Positions 1-12,300 of a stretch of 64,000 nucleotides of DNA are shown here, piece after piece. Position numbers and translations under genes: made by a program. The DNA is from Eremophila alpestris peregrina (taxonomy: Eukaryota; Chordata; Aves; Passeriformes; Alaudidae), in the NCBI GenBank assembly GCA_009792885.1, contig WMCF01000012.1, forward strand, positions 17,745,492-17,809,491. The letters are read 5' to 3'. The notes under the pieces were generated by a model. It made no database searches. It was not told the origin of the DNA and worked only from the letters and a program-made list of their open reading frames with translations. Each line of letters starts with the position of its first letter. The first letter of the stretch is position 1.

Positions 1-2190
1 ACATCTTAAGTGTCATCTCCTTCCTACTGTTTGATATTTCACTGACAACTGCTACACAAGGTTTTCACTTCAACTTGATGAATATGTATTAAAGTGTCAT
101 AAAAGCAATCTAAGATTTAGAGAGCTTGGCCATGTACAGTCAAATAAATACAGAGCTAAAATGGGGATTCACTTTTGTACTCAGATGCAACAATGACTAT
201 TAATGCTTATTAGCAGAGCCTTGATACTTTATTTCAATAGTTGACAGAATTTAAAATAAACTTCAGTTTGCTACAGAACTCTGGTAAAAATCATTTTAGG
301 TAAGCATGATCAAAATACCCTTTTGATTGATTGCAAAAGATTAAGTGGGGCTGGAAATCTGTACAAGCTCCCCTTCTCACAGGGCTTGTTGGTGTGGAGA
401 GTTTCAGAAGCCCTGATCCACACCTGGAGAGCAGCCACAGAAAGCTGTTGACACATGCTCTGTGCTCCAGCAGATCCGGGACAGGAGCCACGAGACTGGG
501 CAAAAAAAGCCTCAGGGCATTGGGACAACTGCTGCTCCCAATGCCCAACGGCAGGAGCCCTTGGCTGCCATGGGGGTGAAGGATGGCTCTACAGTAGCAG
601 AGCCATTTCCAGGCTGCTGCTGTCCAGAACCAGCAGGAGGCAGCTCAAAGATGCTTTTGTTGAAAGCACAACCACCAGTTTAGGCTCTGTCTCACCTCTG
701 TCTCAGGCACACAGATCGCAGACAGAACCTCTGACAAAGGTACAGCAGGGACATAAATCCATGTGACCTGACAGCCTAAGGAAAAGCTCCAAGGTCACAG
801 GTGTGAGCAGGGGTGCAGCCAATCTTCTCACCAGCCAGCAGGACCTCCCCACACCCACAATGAACTGTGCCTGGACAGAACAGTTCCAGATTAACAAGTG
901 CTGCACAGCACCCTGAACATTGAACTCTGGTCACACTGGGTTCCTTGTTACACATTCATTCAGCAATTCCTCTTCTCTAAGCCACCCTCTTAAATCCTCT
1001 CACCCTGTGGTATTTTCTGAGAGGTCAGTGCAGGAATACACTTCATGCCTTCAGCCACCCAAGACTTTAAATCCAGAAACATCATCAGGGTAGACCCAGG
1101 TGGGCATGGCTCTGAAATGAGACCTTGCATCTTCACAGGTGCCACTTCCCATCTTCACCTCCCTGCTCTCACCTCTGCAAGAGCTCCAAAACCAGAGTGG
1201 TTATTCTGTGGGGTTAATAGCCAGACTTTGGAGGGAACTGTGAAAAAACAACACACACTAATACAATCAGAGATTATTTTATTCAGAAGTTTGGTCTAAA
1301 TAGTTGTTTGCTGGCAAAGACTTCTTGCCCCTTCAGGACTGTCTTGTACCAGGACAGGGACTCACTGGGGTAGCATTTCTGAGAAAACCAGAACAAGCAA
1401 CACAACCAAATGTTTTCAGCAGTGATGGTAAAGCAGTTTGAATTGTGTTTTCAAGATTTTCCAATTAATCAGGAACCCCATTTCCTCACTTCATTGTTGC
1501 ATTTCTCTCCTGGGAAGGAGGAAAAGCTGGGCATTACCTGCACTCACAGAGGCAGCAGCTACTGTCCCACCAGCTGCTGAATATCCTTCTTAGACAAGCT
1601 TTATTTCAGCCCCACCATTAAAAAACGGCAAAGGTCGACACTGGGGTAATGTGCAAGGCAACCTGCCCTGCTCCTCCTCATCATCCCTCTCCACATCTCC
1701 TAGATACTTGCCAGCAGATCCCCCTCTTATATCATTTTAAGTGAACATATGTCATTCACTCAGTTGGGCATCCCAGAGAGAATTCAAGGAGAGCACACTG
1801 GGCACACATTAGGTGTTTTGGTCATAGAAAGTTAACAACATAATGGAGACAAATGCCATCTCTTCTGGAGTCCTGATGAGCTGAAACCTCATTCTGAAAG
1901 ATCTGCACTGATGCAATGAGCTATGTTTTGCCCTCCAGCAGTCCAGTGCTCCAGCTCCAGGCTATAATGTGAGTTTGGATCCCTAGGCTGGGGTTTTGCC
2001 ACAGAACAAAAATAAGCTACAGAGAAGCACAGCACCTTCCACCACTGCAGCTGCAGCCCACAGACCTCTGGTTGTTCTGCCCAGCAGTGTTCACATGTGC
2101 CCACAGGAGCCAGCAGCACCTGGGCGGGCAGGATCCAGCAAGCTCCTTGTCTGGGAAACTGAAGAGCATAAGAGATGGGAACCATGACAC
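1..2190. other. Flank downstream of UBAP1, no gene recognised
   Basis: No conserved coding exon was recognised on either strand. Open frames here are short and of low coding quality. In mammals the next gene beyond UBAP1 in this direction is KIF24, convergent with it; no KIF24 protein sequence was seen here, although part of its 3' UTR could be present. There is a further minus-sense AATAAA near 1280. Confidence 0.4.
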
Positions 2191-3257
2191 TGGGAGTTAT
2201 CTTTCAGGGTTTTATTAGTTGTTCTTCTGCAGAATCAAAATATTTAGCAAATTAGAGATTCCTTAAGACTGCTGATATTTAGAACTTGATCAATGTACAA
2301 CGTAATACTTTGAGAACTATCAAAAACAACCCCAAACCTGATTTGTAGTACTAGATGTTGTTACTATTAGGTAATTCTATAGCAGGGTGAAAAATGGAAC
2401 TAATGCAGTGAGTATATTTGTTTCAAAGAAAGTGCTTGAAAGAAACCTCCTGCATCACACTGTGTATTATTTAAAACAAAAAAACAACTGACTTTCTAGC
2501 ATGGCATTGTCTTAAATATTCTATAAGCCAGGGGATTAGAAATACTGAGCCCCAGCTCTCTGTCTTCAAGGTTCAAGAACCAACACAAGCTGCAGATCCA
2601 GGTCAAGTTCACAGCTTACCTGCTTCAAAGGAATTTATCACTCAGCACTGGACACTCATCTGGCAGAAGTGTTGGATGCATGGTTAAAAAACAAAAACCA
2701 AGAGGACAAAACAAGGTTCTCTCTTTATGCATAGTGACAGTTTCTGAACCAGTGTTTTACTAAGTTACAGACTAACTTTCAACCAAAAAAACAAAACTCC
2801 ATTGCACTAAGGTCAAATTTAACCAGGTAATCTGGACCGTGACACAGTCAAGTAATTCAGTACAAGCAGACAAGACACCATGAAAGCAGCTTCAAAGAAC
2901 CAAAGCATCCTAGTTTCAGAACCAACTTTTGTCCAACTCCAGTGCAACAGTGAGGGGGGAACCACTCCATCTCTACCTATGTACAATTCCAGTCGAGACT
3001 GGGCAGTCCCAACTTTCCGTGGCCAAGCTGGAAAAAGGAAACTTAGGAAAGGACACTTTAAAATTTAATTTAAGAATGAAAGCTGGCCCTCAGTGGAAAG
3101 AGAAATGCTGGAGTGATGCACGCAGGCAGGCTTGCTCAGTACTCTCCCTTGTATGCAAAAAGCTGGACTCCTTCCCGCTGAGAGCAAGTCACACTGGATG
3201 TGAAGGTGGCGGGGCTGGTCCTGCTCTGTTGCACGCCAAGAACCCAGGAATGTGTCT
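2191..3257 (-). other. UBAP1: UBAP1 3' UTR
   Basis: This is non-coding sequence after the TGA at 3258. The first canonical AATAAA hexamer in the minus sense is at 2216-2211. That places cleavage near 2190 and gives a 3' UTR of about 1.07 kb, similar to what I recall for mammalian UBAP1. The stop is directly visible; the 3' limit is inferred from the hexamer and a GT-containing stretch after it. A more distal minus-sense hexamer near 1280 could give a longer transcript. Confidence 0.6.
2211..2216 (-). terminator. UBAP1: Candidate UBAP1 polyadenylation signal
   Basis: This is a canonical AATAAA on the minus strand, the first one found downstream of the UBAP1 stop codon. It is the most economical candidate for 3'-end formation but is not proven. 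Confidence 0.55.
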
Positions 3258-3395
3258 TCAGCTGGCTCCTGCACGGGCCATTAGATCTTCCAAAGCGTTG
3301 TGTTGGTCGTTGTGTAATAATAAGACCTCCTTAATGTCTTTTAGTTCAAAGCCCATTTCTTTAAATTGACTCATTAATTGGAGAAGTTCTGTGAT
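3258..3395 (-). CDS. UBAP1: UBAP1 last coding exon (second UBA domain, stop)
   Basis: The coding part is 138 nt, ITELLQLMSQFKEMGFELKD through the C-terminal DLMARAGAS, with TGA at 3260-3258. The acceptor is TTTCAG just above 3395. It contains the MGF loop of the second UBA at residues 475-477 and the fully conserved C-terminus. Truncations that remove this C-terminal ubiquitin-binding half of human UBAP1 are known to cause a dominant hereditary spastic paraplegia (SPG80); here it is complete. Confidence 0.96.
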   Translation of the reverse strand: MTELLQLMSQFKEMGFELKDIKEVLLLHNDQHNALEDLMARAGAS

Positions 3396-6300
3396 CTGAA
3401 AGACAGACAGCCTGTTATTTGCAAGAGAAAAGCAGATGGATCAGTGCTTGGAGGTTTAGCACGAGCCTGTCTTCAGCAGCTGGGCATGCCATGATTGTGG
3501 ATTCCTCCTCCCCAAGCACAGCCCATTCCAGCTCTGTTGGGATAAAGTCTGCTCACACCAGAGCTCTAGGCACAGCAGCCCACAGACACCTTCAGTCCGC
3601 TCTGCCATCCTTCACTTCCAAAACCCTCTTCAACCAGGGCACCAAAGCTCAGTCTGTGGGGGTGTCTCTCTCACAGAAGGATATTTATCATCCTGGTCCA
3701 ACATGGAATCCCAAAAATGCTGATCAATGGCATCCAGCTGCCCCATCTGCACCTGATTTTTTATGAAGTTACTTGGACTTTGGGAACAGCACAGTAGTCC
3801 TTGCTATCAACTGGCTTCTCAGATTAAGGGCAAACTTGGGGGATTACCAGAAACCCCACTCTGTACATATGATATTTCCAACATAAACTGTGAATCCTCC
3901 CTGAGCTTTGAAAAATAAAATGGCAGTGAGTCAGCTGATCACTTTTATGAACCCTCTGCCATTTACAGTGCATCTGCTCCACTCCAGGGGAAGGAAAAAT
4001 CCCAAACAAGCAAGCAGGTTGAAATGGGCAATCAGGATATTAGCCATTTCCAATTCTGGGGCTGAGCCAATAGCAAATGGGTTTCTTCAACTCAGTTACT
4101 TTCCATCCTCACACTGCTATTGCCCTGTTAACAAGATTATCACTTGTCCAAGAAAAGCAGGAAGGCCTATCTATGAGGGGGTTGGGTTGCACCTCTAAAG
4201 ACTTCATGTAAGAACCTGTCACACAATGGAAGATCCTCCTGTCCTCTGCCCTTGCTACCCACTCCTGCTGTACCTTTCATGCTGGTAAAGCAGTCAGACA
4301 ATGAACCAGACCCCAAAATGTGCATTTTCTAGCTTCTTTCAGAGCAAGCCCTAACCCAATTTGCTGAGCAGCCAGGCAGATGCCCTTGTACAAGGGAGAA
4401 AATTCATGGCCAGGGCAGCCTGGCAAGGTTTGAAAGACAATCCGCTGCTGCTGAAGTTAACTGTATCCACACCAAGCACCTCGCCCACAAGACAACTCTA
4501 GGCTTTCAAAACAGTATGACCACAATAAGCAGGGTCATAAAAAAATCCTGTCCCCATAAAAATGGATGCAAATGAGACTAACAGAACAGCAAAGACAAAT
4601 TCTAATGCTTTAACAATTCTTAGCTTTATCAACAGAAAGCTGTCTTTTGGCAGCCAGTTTTGGAAACAAGGCAGCATTACCATGAAAGCCAGAATAGTAT
4701 CAGCCAGAGGAACTGCTGCTGGAATTCCCTGTCATGGCACATTTTTCTATTCCTGCACAGATTGCATTCTCACCTTCTCCTCTGAACACTGGTGCATTTC
4801 CAAAGCTGCTTCAACAAGAAGTGGATCAAAGCCCTTCTCACAAAGCTGTCCATGTGCAAACAAGTAATCCAAAACCTGTGGGGAATGAAGAAAGAAAACT
4901 GTGTTTGCAGAGAGGCACTTGTAGCTGAATGTCACCTTGGTACATGCAGAGGGGCTGAGCATGACTCTACCCATGGCTTCACCAGAGACAGAGATACAGT
5001 CCTTCCTAGCAGAGCTAAGACACTGTTTATACAGGAGCTTGTACAGAGAAAGCAGACAAACCCTTCTGTCCTGCTGTGCTCTCTGACCATCCCCTTCGTT
5101 CTAGTCAAAGCAGACTCAGAAGTGTTTCTTTAGCCCTCTGACAGCAGAGCAGAAGTTTCATTGCGCTTTTTATACTACAGGTTTTAAAAATGAAACTGTA
5201 GGTCCAGCAGTCAGGACATGTCTGCTTTTAGCTTCCTCTCAGACAGCCACATGATCTGATGCAATCTGAGAGCAGTCATCCTTTGAAAATCAACTCAGCA
5301 CATTGGCAAGTGAGCTGCAAATCCCAGCTCACACACACAGAAACTGCTGCCAAATTTCTTATCCATCCTCAGCTTTAAGGGGAAGGGTCAATATTAGGTA
5401 TGCAAAAGAACACAGCTTGCAAGCAGAGCAGGATTTAAAACCGCCCTCCTAAGGGACGTTTTTTTCCATTTGATACCACAGTTCACTTCAGTGCCCAGCT
5501 TCATGTGTGCAGGGAGAGGGCCAGCAGATCAGTCCCACAAGCAGGAGTCCCTGGGAAATGCTCTGTGCAGCACACAGCCTGCTGAGGGCTAGCACAGGAG
5601 GCTGGGCCATGTTCTCCCACTCTGAAGTGTTTATTTGAAGCAGATGCCAGAGCCATGCTTTGCTCAGCAGTGCTTTGTGCCCAGTGCCCTGGTTTGAGCA
5701 GATGCTAGAGGCAGTGCTCAAGCAGGAAGGAGCAGCACCAAGGCACAAACACAAGTTGGTCAGTGGGGCCTTGCAGGAGCTGTTCAGAGCTGTCTTAGGC
5801 CTGCAGGGCCTCTCTCTACAAGGAGAGATGTCAGCATGGTAAACCCTGGTGCTCAGAACAAGGGATGTTGGCTGGATTTCCGTCATATGGCTCTAAACAT
5901 GGCACAGAGCCATGCTAAGCTTCCTCTGGATGTGTTTGTGGCTCCTGGGGAGACCCAGAATCTCTTCCCCCAGTTTCACACAGAGCAAAGGGCCCATCCC
6001 TAACTCGGCATGACTCCAACCTAGCACTGACAGGTATGGCTGACTGTAGCAGTCTCTCACCAGAAATAAGCACAAGCTTTAGGCTGTAACCCCCTCTTAG
6101 AGTAACAGAATTTAGCTCACCCATTCAGCAAACCCAAGATGGCATCCCAGCAGAACCAGCATCCAATCAAGCATTTCTTTGCACTGCATGAGCTCTTACC
6201 TGGTCTATGTTCTGTCCCTTCTTCTTCATGGCTTTCAGGACATTCTCAGGTGAGTAGCCCATGTTGACCACGGTCTCCACACAGTGCCTCTCGCTGGGGG

Positions 6301-9300
6301 AGAGGCCCTGCTGCAGCTCAGCTGCAAGACTACCCAGCCACTTCGTGCAGCTGCTGTTGTTGGGCACTTTAGACACTGCGAAGTTTTGGTGTGTTACCTA
6401 AGGGGGAAAATCCAGAGGCTGAGGTGATGGTCATCCCCTGCATCCCCACATCCTGTTTCAGCCTAGTGCCAGAACCAGGATACCCCATGTAATTAAACCA
6501 AAAGGTTTTCTAGAGTGCCCTCGGGAAGTTACACACTGTGAGGATGAAACCAAGTAGCCTAACTCCCACCATGCTCTTTTAACCTTCAAAGCAACAACCA
6601 ACAACCCATATTCTCCACAATGAACCCTCTCCTACTGGTTTGACCAAAGCCTTTGAACACCCAAGCCCTGAAACAGGGAAGACTAGGATACAGCCAAACC
6701 CTGCACCTCAAAGGAAGCATAGACTACTTCCTTTACCTCAGGTTTACTCATCACCTATGGTTTTCTGAACTCAAAGGAACACCATTTATTAAGATTACCA
6801 TAAATATGATCAAATGCAAGCAAGCACACAGGTGTGCTTGGAAACTTACCACAGGGATTTCTGTTTCCTGGTAGTCTGGGTGTACCTGCTGGACAACACA
6901 CAAATAAAACAAGTATAAACATCATGCACCAGAATTTGCCACAGCTGGGGGAGGAGGGTTTTACAGAAGATTCTACCACAGGATAGGAGACTTTAAGGTC
7001 TGATCAGGCTTCCACATATGAGATGCTGACATTACCCACTGCCTGCAGCTATAGAATCATCATCATCAGGATCATTCCTCCTCTCAATACTCTACCAATG
7101 GATTATACTCCAAGAAGCATGTGTGTATCCCCACAAGAATCATAAGATTGTTTATTCTGTCACTGTAACAGCTGCATGTTCACACAGCTCCAGTTCCACT
7201 CCTGACCAAGTCTACACTGCCTGAATAACAGTGGTATTTTGAAGTCATTGCCAAAAGACTTCTCTGGACTTTGTGACTGTGTGAAGGGGTAAGAGAAAAA
7301 TATACCTCTTTTCTATTCCCCAAGCACTGAACTCCATACACCACACATGAACAACATGCGACACTGGCTCAAAAAAGCATGTGAGTTTTCTACTCAGCAC
7401 TTGTCCTACTCCCAGCACACCAGCAAGGCTGGGTCATGTCCTCTGCTGTGCACCTGCTCTGCTCCTGCAGAACCACCCCACCACTTTCCACAACCTTGCC
7501 CAAGTTAACAGCAGCGCAATGTCAGGCCTTAGCCCAAGAAAAGCTGCCTTTTTTAGTTCAATACATTTAGAACTCGTGCATTTTAAACAGAACAGACTGT
7601 AAGAAATCACTCTGGAGCAAGAACTGCACTTTTCAGCATTTTTTAATATTTATTATGCCAGCAGATTGCTCAAAAGCTTGTCCACATCCTTTGGAAAGGC
7701 CTTCTTCGTGCCCAAACTGAACAACAAAAAATCCTTTCCAGAAAAGCAATTCTGAAAAGATCTATTAGGATTTTGACAAATTCCATTTATTTGCAAAAAG
7801 ATTGCAAGCCACCACCAAGGAGGTTTTGCTCTGCATTCCTGAACATATTCCAGGGTAAGAATTTCTCTTCTAGAAATCCAACCCTGAGACATCATATTCA
7901 TTCTGATGCACTAGGGTACCCAAGAACCTCTTCTCATAGAGTATTCTTCACACACATCCTCTCTCCAGACACTTTTTCAAGGGCAAAAAGCACTTTCAAA
8001 TACATTTAAATAGGGAAAATATCCCTGAAATCAGCTAGTGAGTTATCAAACTGAAGGATGACGCTTTGTTATTGATGCTGCAGCCAGGAAAACCGAAACT
8101 CTTTCTGACACCAGAGATTCAACAGTCTAGGAAAGCCAACTCCTCCTATTCAATCTACTTGAGCTTAATTTCAACCTGCTGTCTTCATTAATCATTTCTA
8201 CCTCTGCTAAAGCTGTGAAAATCAATGTACTGAGATTCAAGAAGAAATAAAAGTGAGGAGTGGGGACCACCACAGAACCTATGCAGCCCCTGAGAAACCA
8301 CAGATTTATTTCCATCCAAAGATTCCTAGATACAAAGATCCAATTCAGTGTTGAAGCAAAAGCTCCCATGGTAACTGCAAATTGAACATTACAATCTCCG
8401 ATCTTGAGTGAAAAAAATCCCAATTGGGATATGAGCCTTCTGCTCCCAGCCACAGAGATGATTGTGACTTCTTTCTGCTGTTTTCATACTCTGATGATTT
8501 TTGTTCCATTTACTTAAATTTCTTGCATATCAGTCATCATTTGCCAGTGGAACTGTACTGTGGAAACATAAAACAAGTATAATCTGAAGTCTTCAAATGT
8601 AAACACAAAGAACTAAGTTCCATCAGCATAATTATTTCTTGGTTCACTACTTCCAAAGCATAAATAGTTTCAAATTAATGAACTAATTTTATTACTTCTC
8701 CTAGTAAGTCTACTTTTTTTTTCCACTTTGCATCTTGCCTTACAGTATTGCCAAGAATATACTTTCCCCCTTGGTCTTTAAATAAAATTTAATCCAGCAG
8801 AAAAATTTGAATAGTTTGATTATAAATTCAGGCATCTTAATGCCAATCTGTCTAAGTGATTTTGTAACTGATCTTTCATCCCCAGAGATGTGTTCTGCAA
8901 CTGAGGTCACACAGGCCCATCTCACACCTGTGACCAGCAGCAGTGAGCAGGTGCTCAGCACACTGCTGCTCCTGTCAGAGTTAACACTATTGAATTTGCT
9001 CCAGTCATCAACAAACAGCTGTTCTGCTGTGCTCTGTCAGATACACTATTTCCCAGAATATTGTACTTCATAATTTTGAGTGCATTTACCTAACCCTGAA
9101 AAGAGCTGGGAGAACAAAAGGGGAAAAGCAACATCGCTTGTTTCAGAGCACATGGTGTCACACAAAAACCCACAGTATGCCACTAAACCACAGAATCACT
9201 GAGACACTGCTTATACTGGACAGAGGAAAAACCCCAGATTATTTTACAACAAGCTAGAGGATTTGACTACACAGCTTTCTCTAGGCTTCATGAGTACTAG

Positions 9301-12300
9301 TGTCCAGATCAGAGGTTCTTTGTAAAAAAACCCCACAGGCTTACTCTAATTGCTGTTCTTATTCACAAAGAGACAAAAACAACACCTGATGCGAAGTTAC
9401 TGTCCTCAAAGTAATTTTAGAACTTGCAACAAGATTGAGGAAATGAAGAGTCAGTCACCCATCTCAGAGCTGTATCGTGACCAATTGTAATGTTGAAAAT
9501 GCAAGATGATCTTGAAGGCTGGTTTTGGTCTCCACCAAGCAATGACTCCACCCTTCTTCACAAGAAAGGGTGAATATGAGATTTCACATCACTGTAATAT
9601 TTTTCCTGTTAAAGATTAGGTTTTCAAAGGATCTAAGGAAGAAAATTGGAATTAAAAAAAACAGTAGACTTCCTTCACTGCAGGTCAACCACAAGTACTT
9701 TTTTTCTTCCCTGAATGACACAGCACATCTGTGTGTTTTAACCTATTATTACTCTATTGCTTGAGAAGCCTGCATTTCCCATTATTTCCAGCAAAAAACC
9801 AGGCAAACCAAAGAAGACAACCAAAAGAGATTTGATTCAAAGCCTAATAGCACTTCAGAATCTGATATATCTCATCTGAGTATGACAAAATGCAGGACTG
9901 TACACCAAAGACACCTTATATGCTTAGCTCAGAGATGTGCAACTATCAACAACAATTGAGAGCTGAAAAGCTTAAAGAACAATCATTAGAATTGGTCTAA
10001 AAATGTCAAATTTGTGGGAAAATGCAGGGTAATAATCTGAGGATCAGAACTACCACCACAGAGCCCTGTTGGATTGATCAATTTGCCTCGTAAATTAAGG
10101 GGATCTACAATTCACTCCTAGTAAATGAAATTATAACCAATAACAGGGCAATTTAGAGGCAAGAGTTGCCTCTGCATCTCCACCTGTCACCAGCAACCCC
10201 AGTTTCCACTGCACTCCATGTTTACCGTAGTCGATGTGCTTTGAGATGATTCTTCGTCTGTACAAACAGTCGAAACAGCCAGGGAAGACAGCCTGGATGA
10301 AGGGGATAGTGTCTCCCTGCCACTGTCCTCATTTAGAGGGGAAAGACCAAGCACATGGTGTCCATTCAGTTCACTGGCTTTGCTCTGAGCACACGCCTGC
10401 AAAGAGCTGAGCAAAGTGCCGTTGCGGAGACAGGTAGTGCTGTGGAAAGTGCTCGTGAGCTTTGATGACTTCTGATCACCCTCATCGGACTCAAGCTTAG
10501 GGAATGACAGGGATTTGATATTGCTCACTGAAGTGATGGGAGAAAGGGACACTTTGGAAGACAAGGACATCTTTTCACAGTTTCCCAACTGTGGTAAAGT
10601 GATAAAGCCATTGGGTTTGTGAAGGGGTTTGAAGTCCAACGTGGCCCTTTCTATGGATGCCAGAACTTCCTCATCTTGCAACACAGACTCAGACCCTCCT
10701 TTAGGCAAAGTATTATCTAACAGCTGGGCTACAATTGGCCCAGTAGTACCAACATGAATTTCAAGGATATTTTTTAATTCCTCCTTATCATCAATAGTTT
10801 TTAATTCCAGTTTGTCGAACGGGTCTTCTTCACATTCAAAATCAGCTGGGTTGAAGTCTGCCTTTGGACGAGGTGGACTGAGGACCTTTTGCTTCACGGA
10901 GCTGGTGTTGGCTGGGGTGGGAGTCAGAATATTATTGTGCTGCAGGCTAGCGAGGATGGGGTTAATAGGAGGAGGCATGGCTTCAGGGCAAGGTCCCTCT
11001 GAGAACCCCATCTTGGTGCTGTCCTCTGGATCTGCTTTCGAGTTTGCTAGTGCTTCTTCTGCCTTGCGTTCAGCTTCTCTTTGGGCAGCCTGGATTTTTT
11101 TGATGTCTTCAGCCCACTCGATTGTTTTCTTTTCCAGTGAGAAGTCATACTGGATGGGGGTGGAGGTGAAAGAAGAGAAGGGGAAGTAAAAAAAAAAAAA
11201 GTTATAAGGATCAAAGCTGCTACTTCTAACAGCAACAAAAATTAAAACACAGAGAGTAAGAGCTACATGAATTACCAGGAACAGCAACGTTTTTTCACAA
11301 CCTGTAGATTGACAAAACTGGCAGACACCAGAAGTACTTAATTTTGAACTAACAGCAAAATCTGGCTGCAACCTGGATTAGAATACTGTGTTTTGGCTCT
11401 TTCCTATGTTTTAGCTTTGCTTTAGTACTACTCATCATCCCAAGATCAGTTTCACAGCCCTCTCACATCCTTCCTCCAGGACAAGGGATGTAGCAAGGGA
11501 AGTCTAATGAGTTATTATATGAACAATCACACCCTGATCGGGCACCATTGAACTATCCCTGGTCCACAAGTTCTACAAGTCATTCAGTAGAGTATTTGTG
11601 CATCCAAAGGCCAATACAGTATTATTCAGTTTCCCTGAAAAGACTCCTAAGAGACTTGATATTAGTGTTACTCCCATTGGTTTAGGCAGTATTTTCATTC
11701 CCACTCCAGTGCAGTGCCTCACCAGCCAAAGCAGATCAGTGGCTGCACCAATGACAACATCCAAAGGCAGCAGCAGCTTTTGCTGTGGTTACTGATGTGA
11801 AAGGATCTCAAAAGCTTTTCCCATTTAACATCAGGTCCTTTGAGGCCAGATCAGCACAGGGAAGCATCTACTCACTACCAATGTACTGACCACAGAGTGT
11901 CTTAGTTGTAAAGGGCAAAATTCTGAGAAGCCTAACTCTATCTTTAAATATCCATATATTTTTTAATATTAAAAAATGAGTGGGAAGCTAGATTTCCTGC
12001 ACTTTTTTTTTTTTAACAGTGCTCACTACAGCTGTAAAAAGAGTCAAATTCCACTGTGAGATGCACAGTTCACACTGTGCAGGGTGTTGCAGTCTGAACA
12101 GGCACGCTATGCTGGCTGAGCCCCAGCTTGGCAGTAAAATGGAGACACAGCACATTAAAGCAAAAGGACATCAGGATCTCCTTTGGCTCTCCCACACCAG
12201 CTTAATTGAGTGGAAATATGGGCATTAGGAAAACCAGGTAATTGTTTAATGGTTATGATGGAAAAGCCATGAAGTAAGAGAAGAGGGTAATACATTGGGC

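Noticed and set aside
1..2190. KIF24 3' end expected from mammalian synteny
   Set aside because: No KIF24-like protein sequence was found in any frame; only an untranslated part could be here.
11150..11371. Upstream continuation of the large UBAP1 exon frame
   Set aside because: The extension translates the pyrimidine tract and intron; the AG acceptor and conservation of YDFSLEKK set the exon start at 11149.
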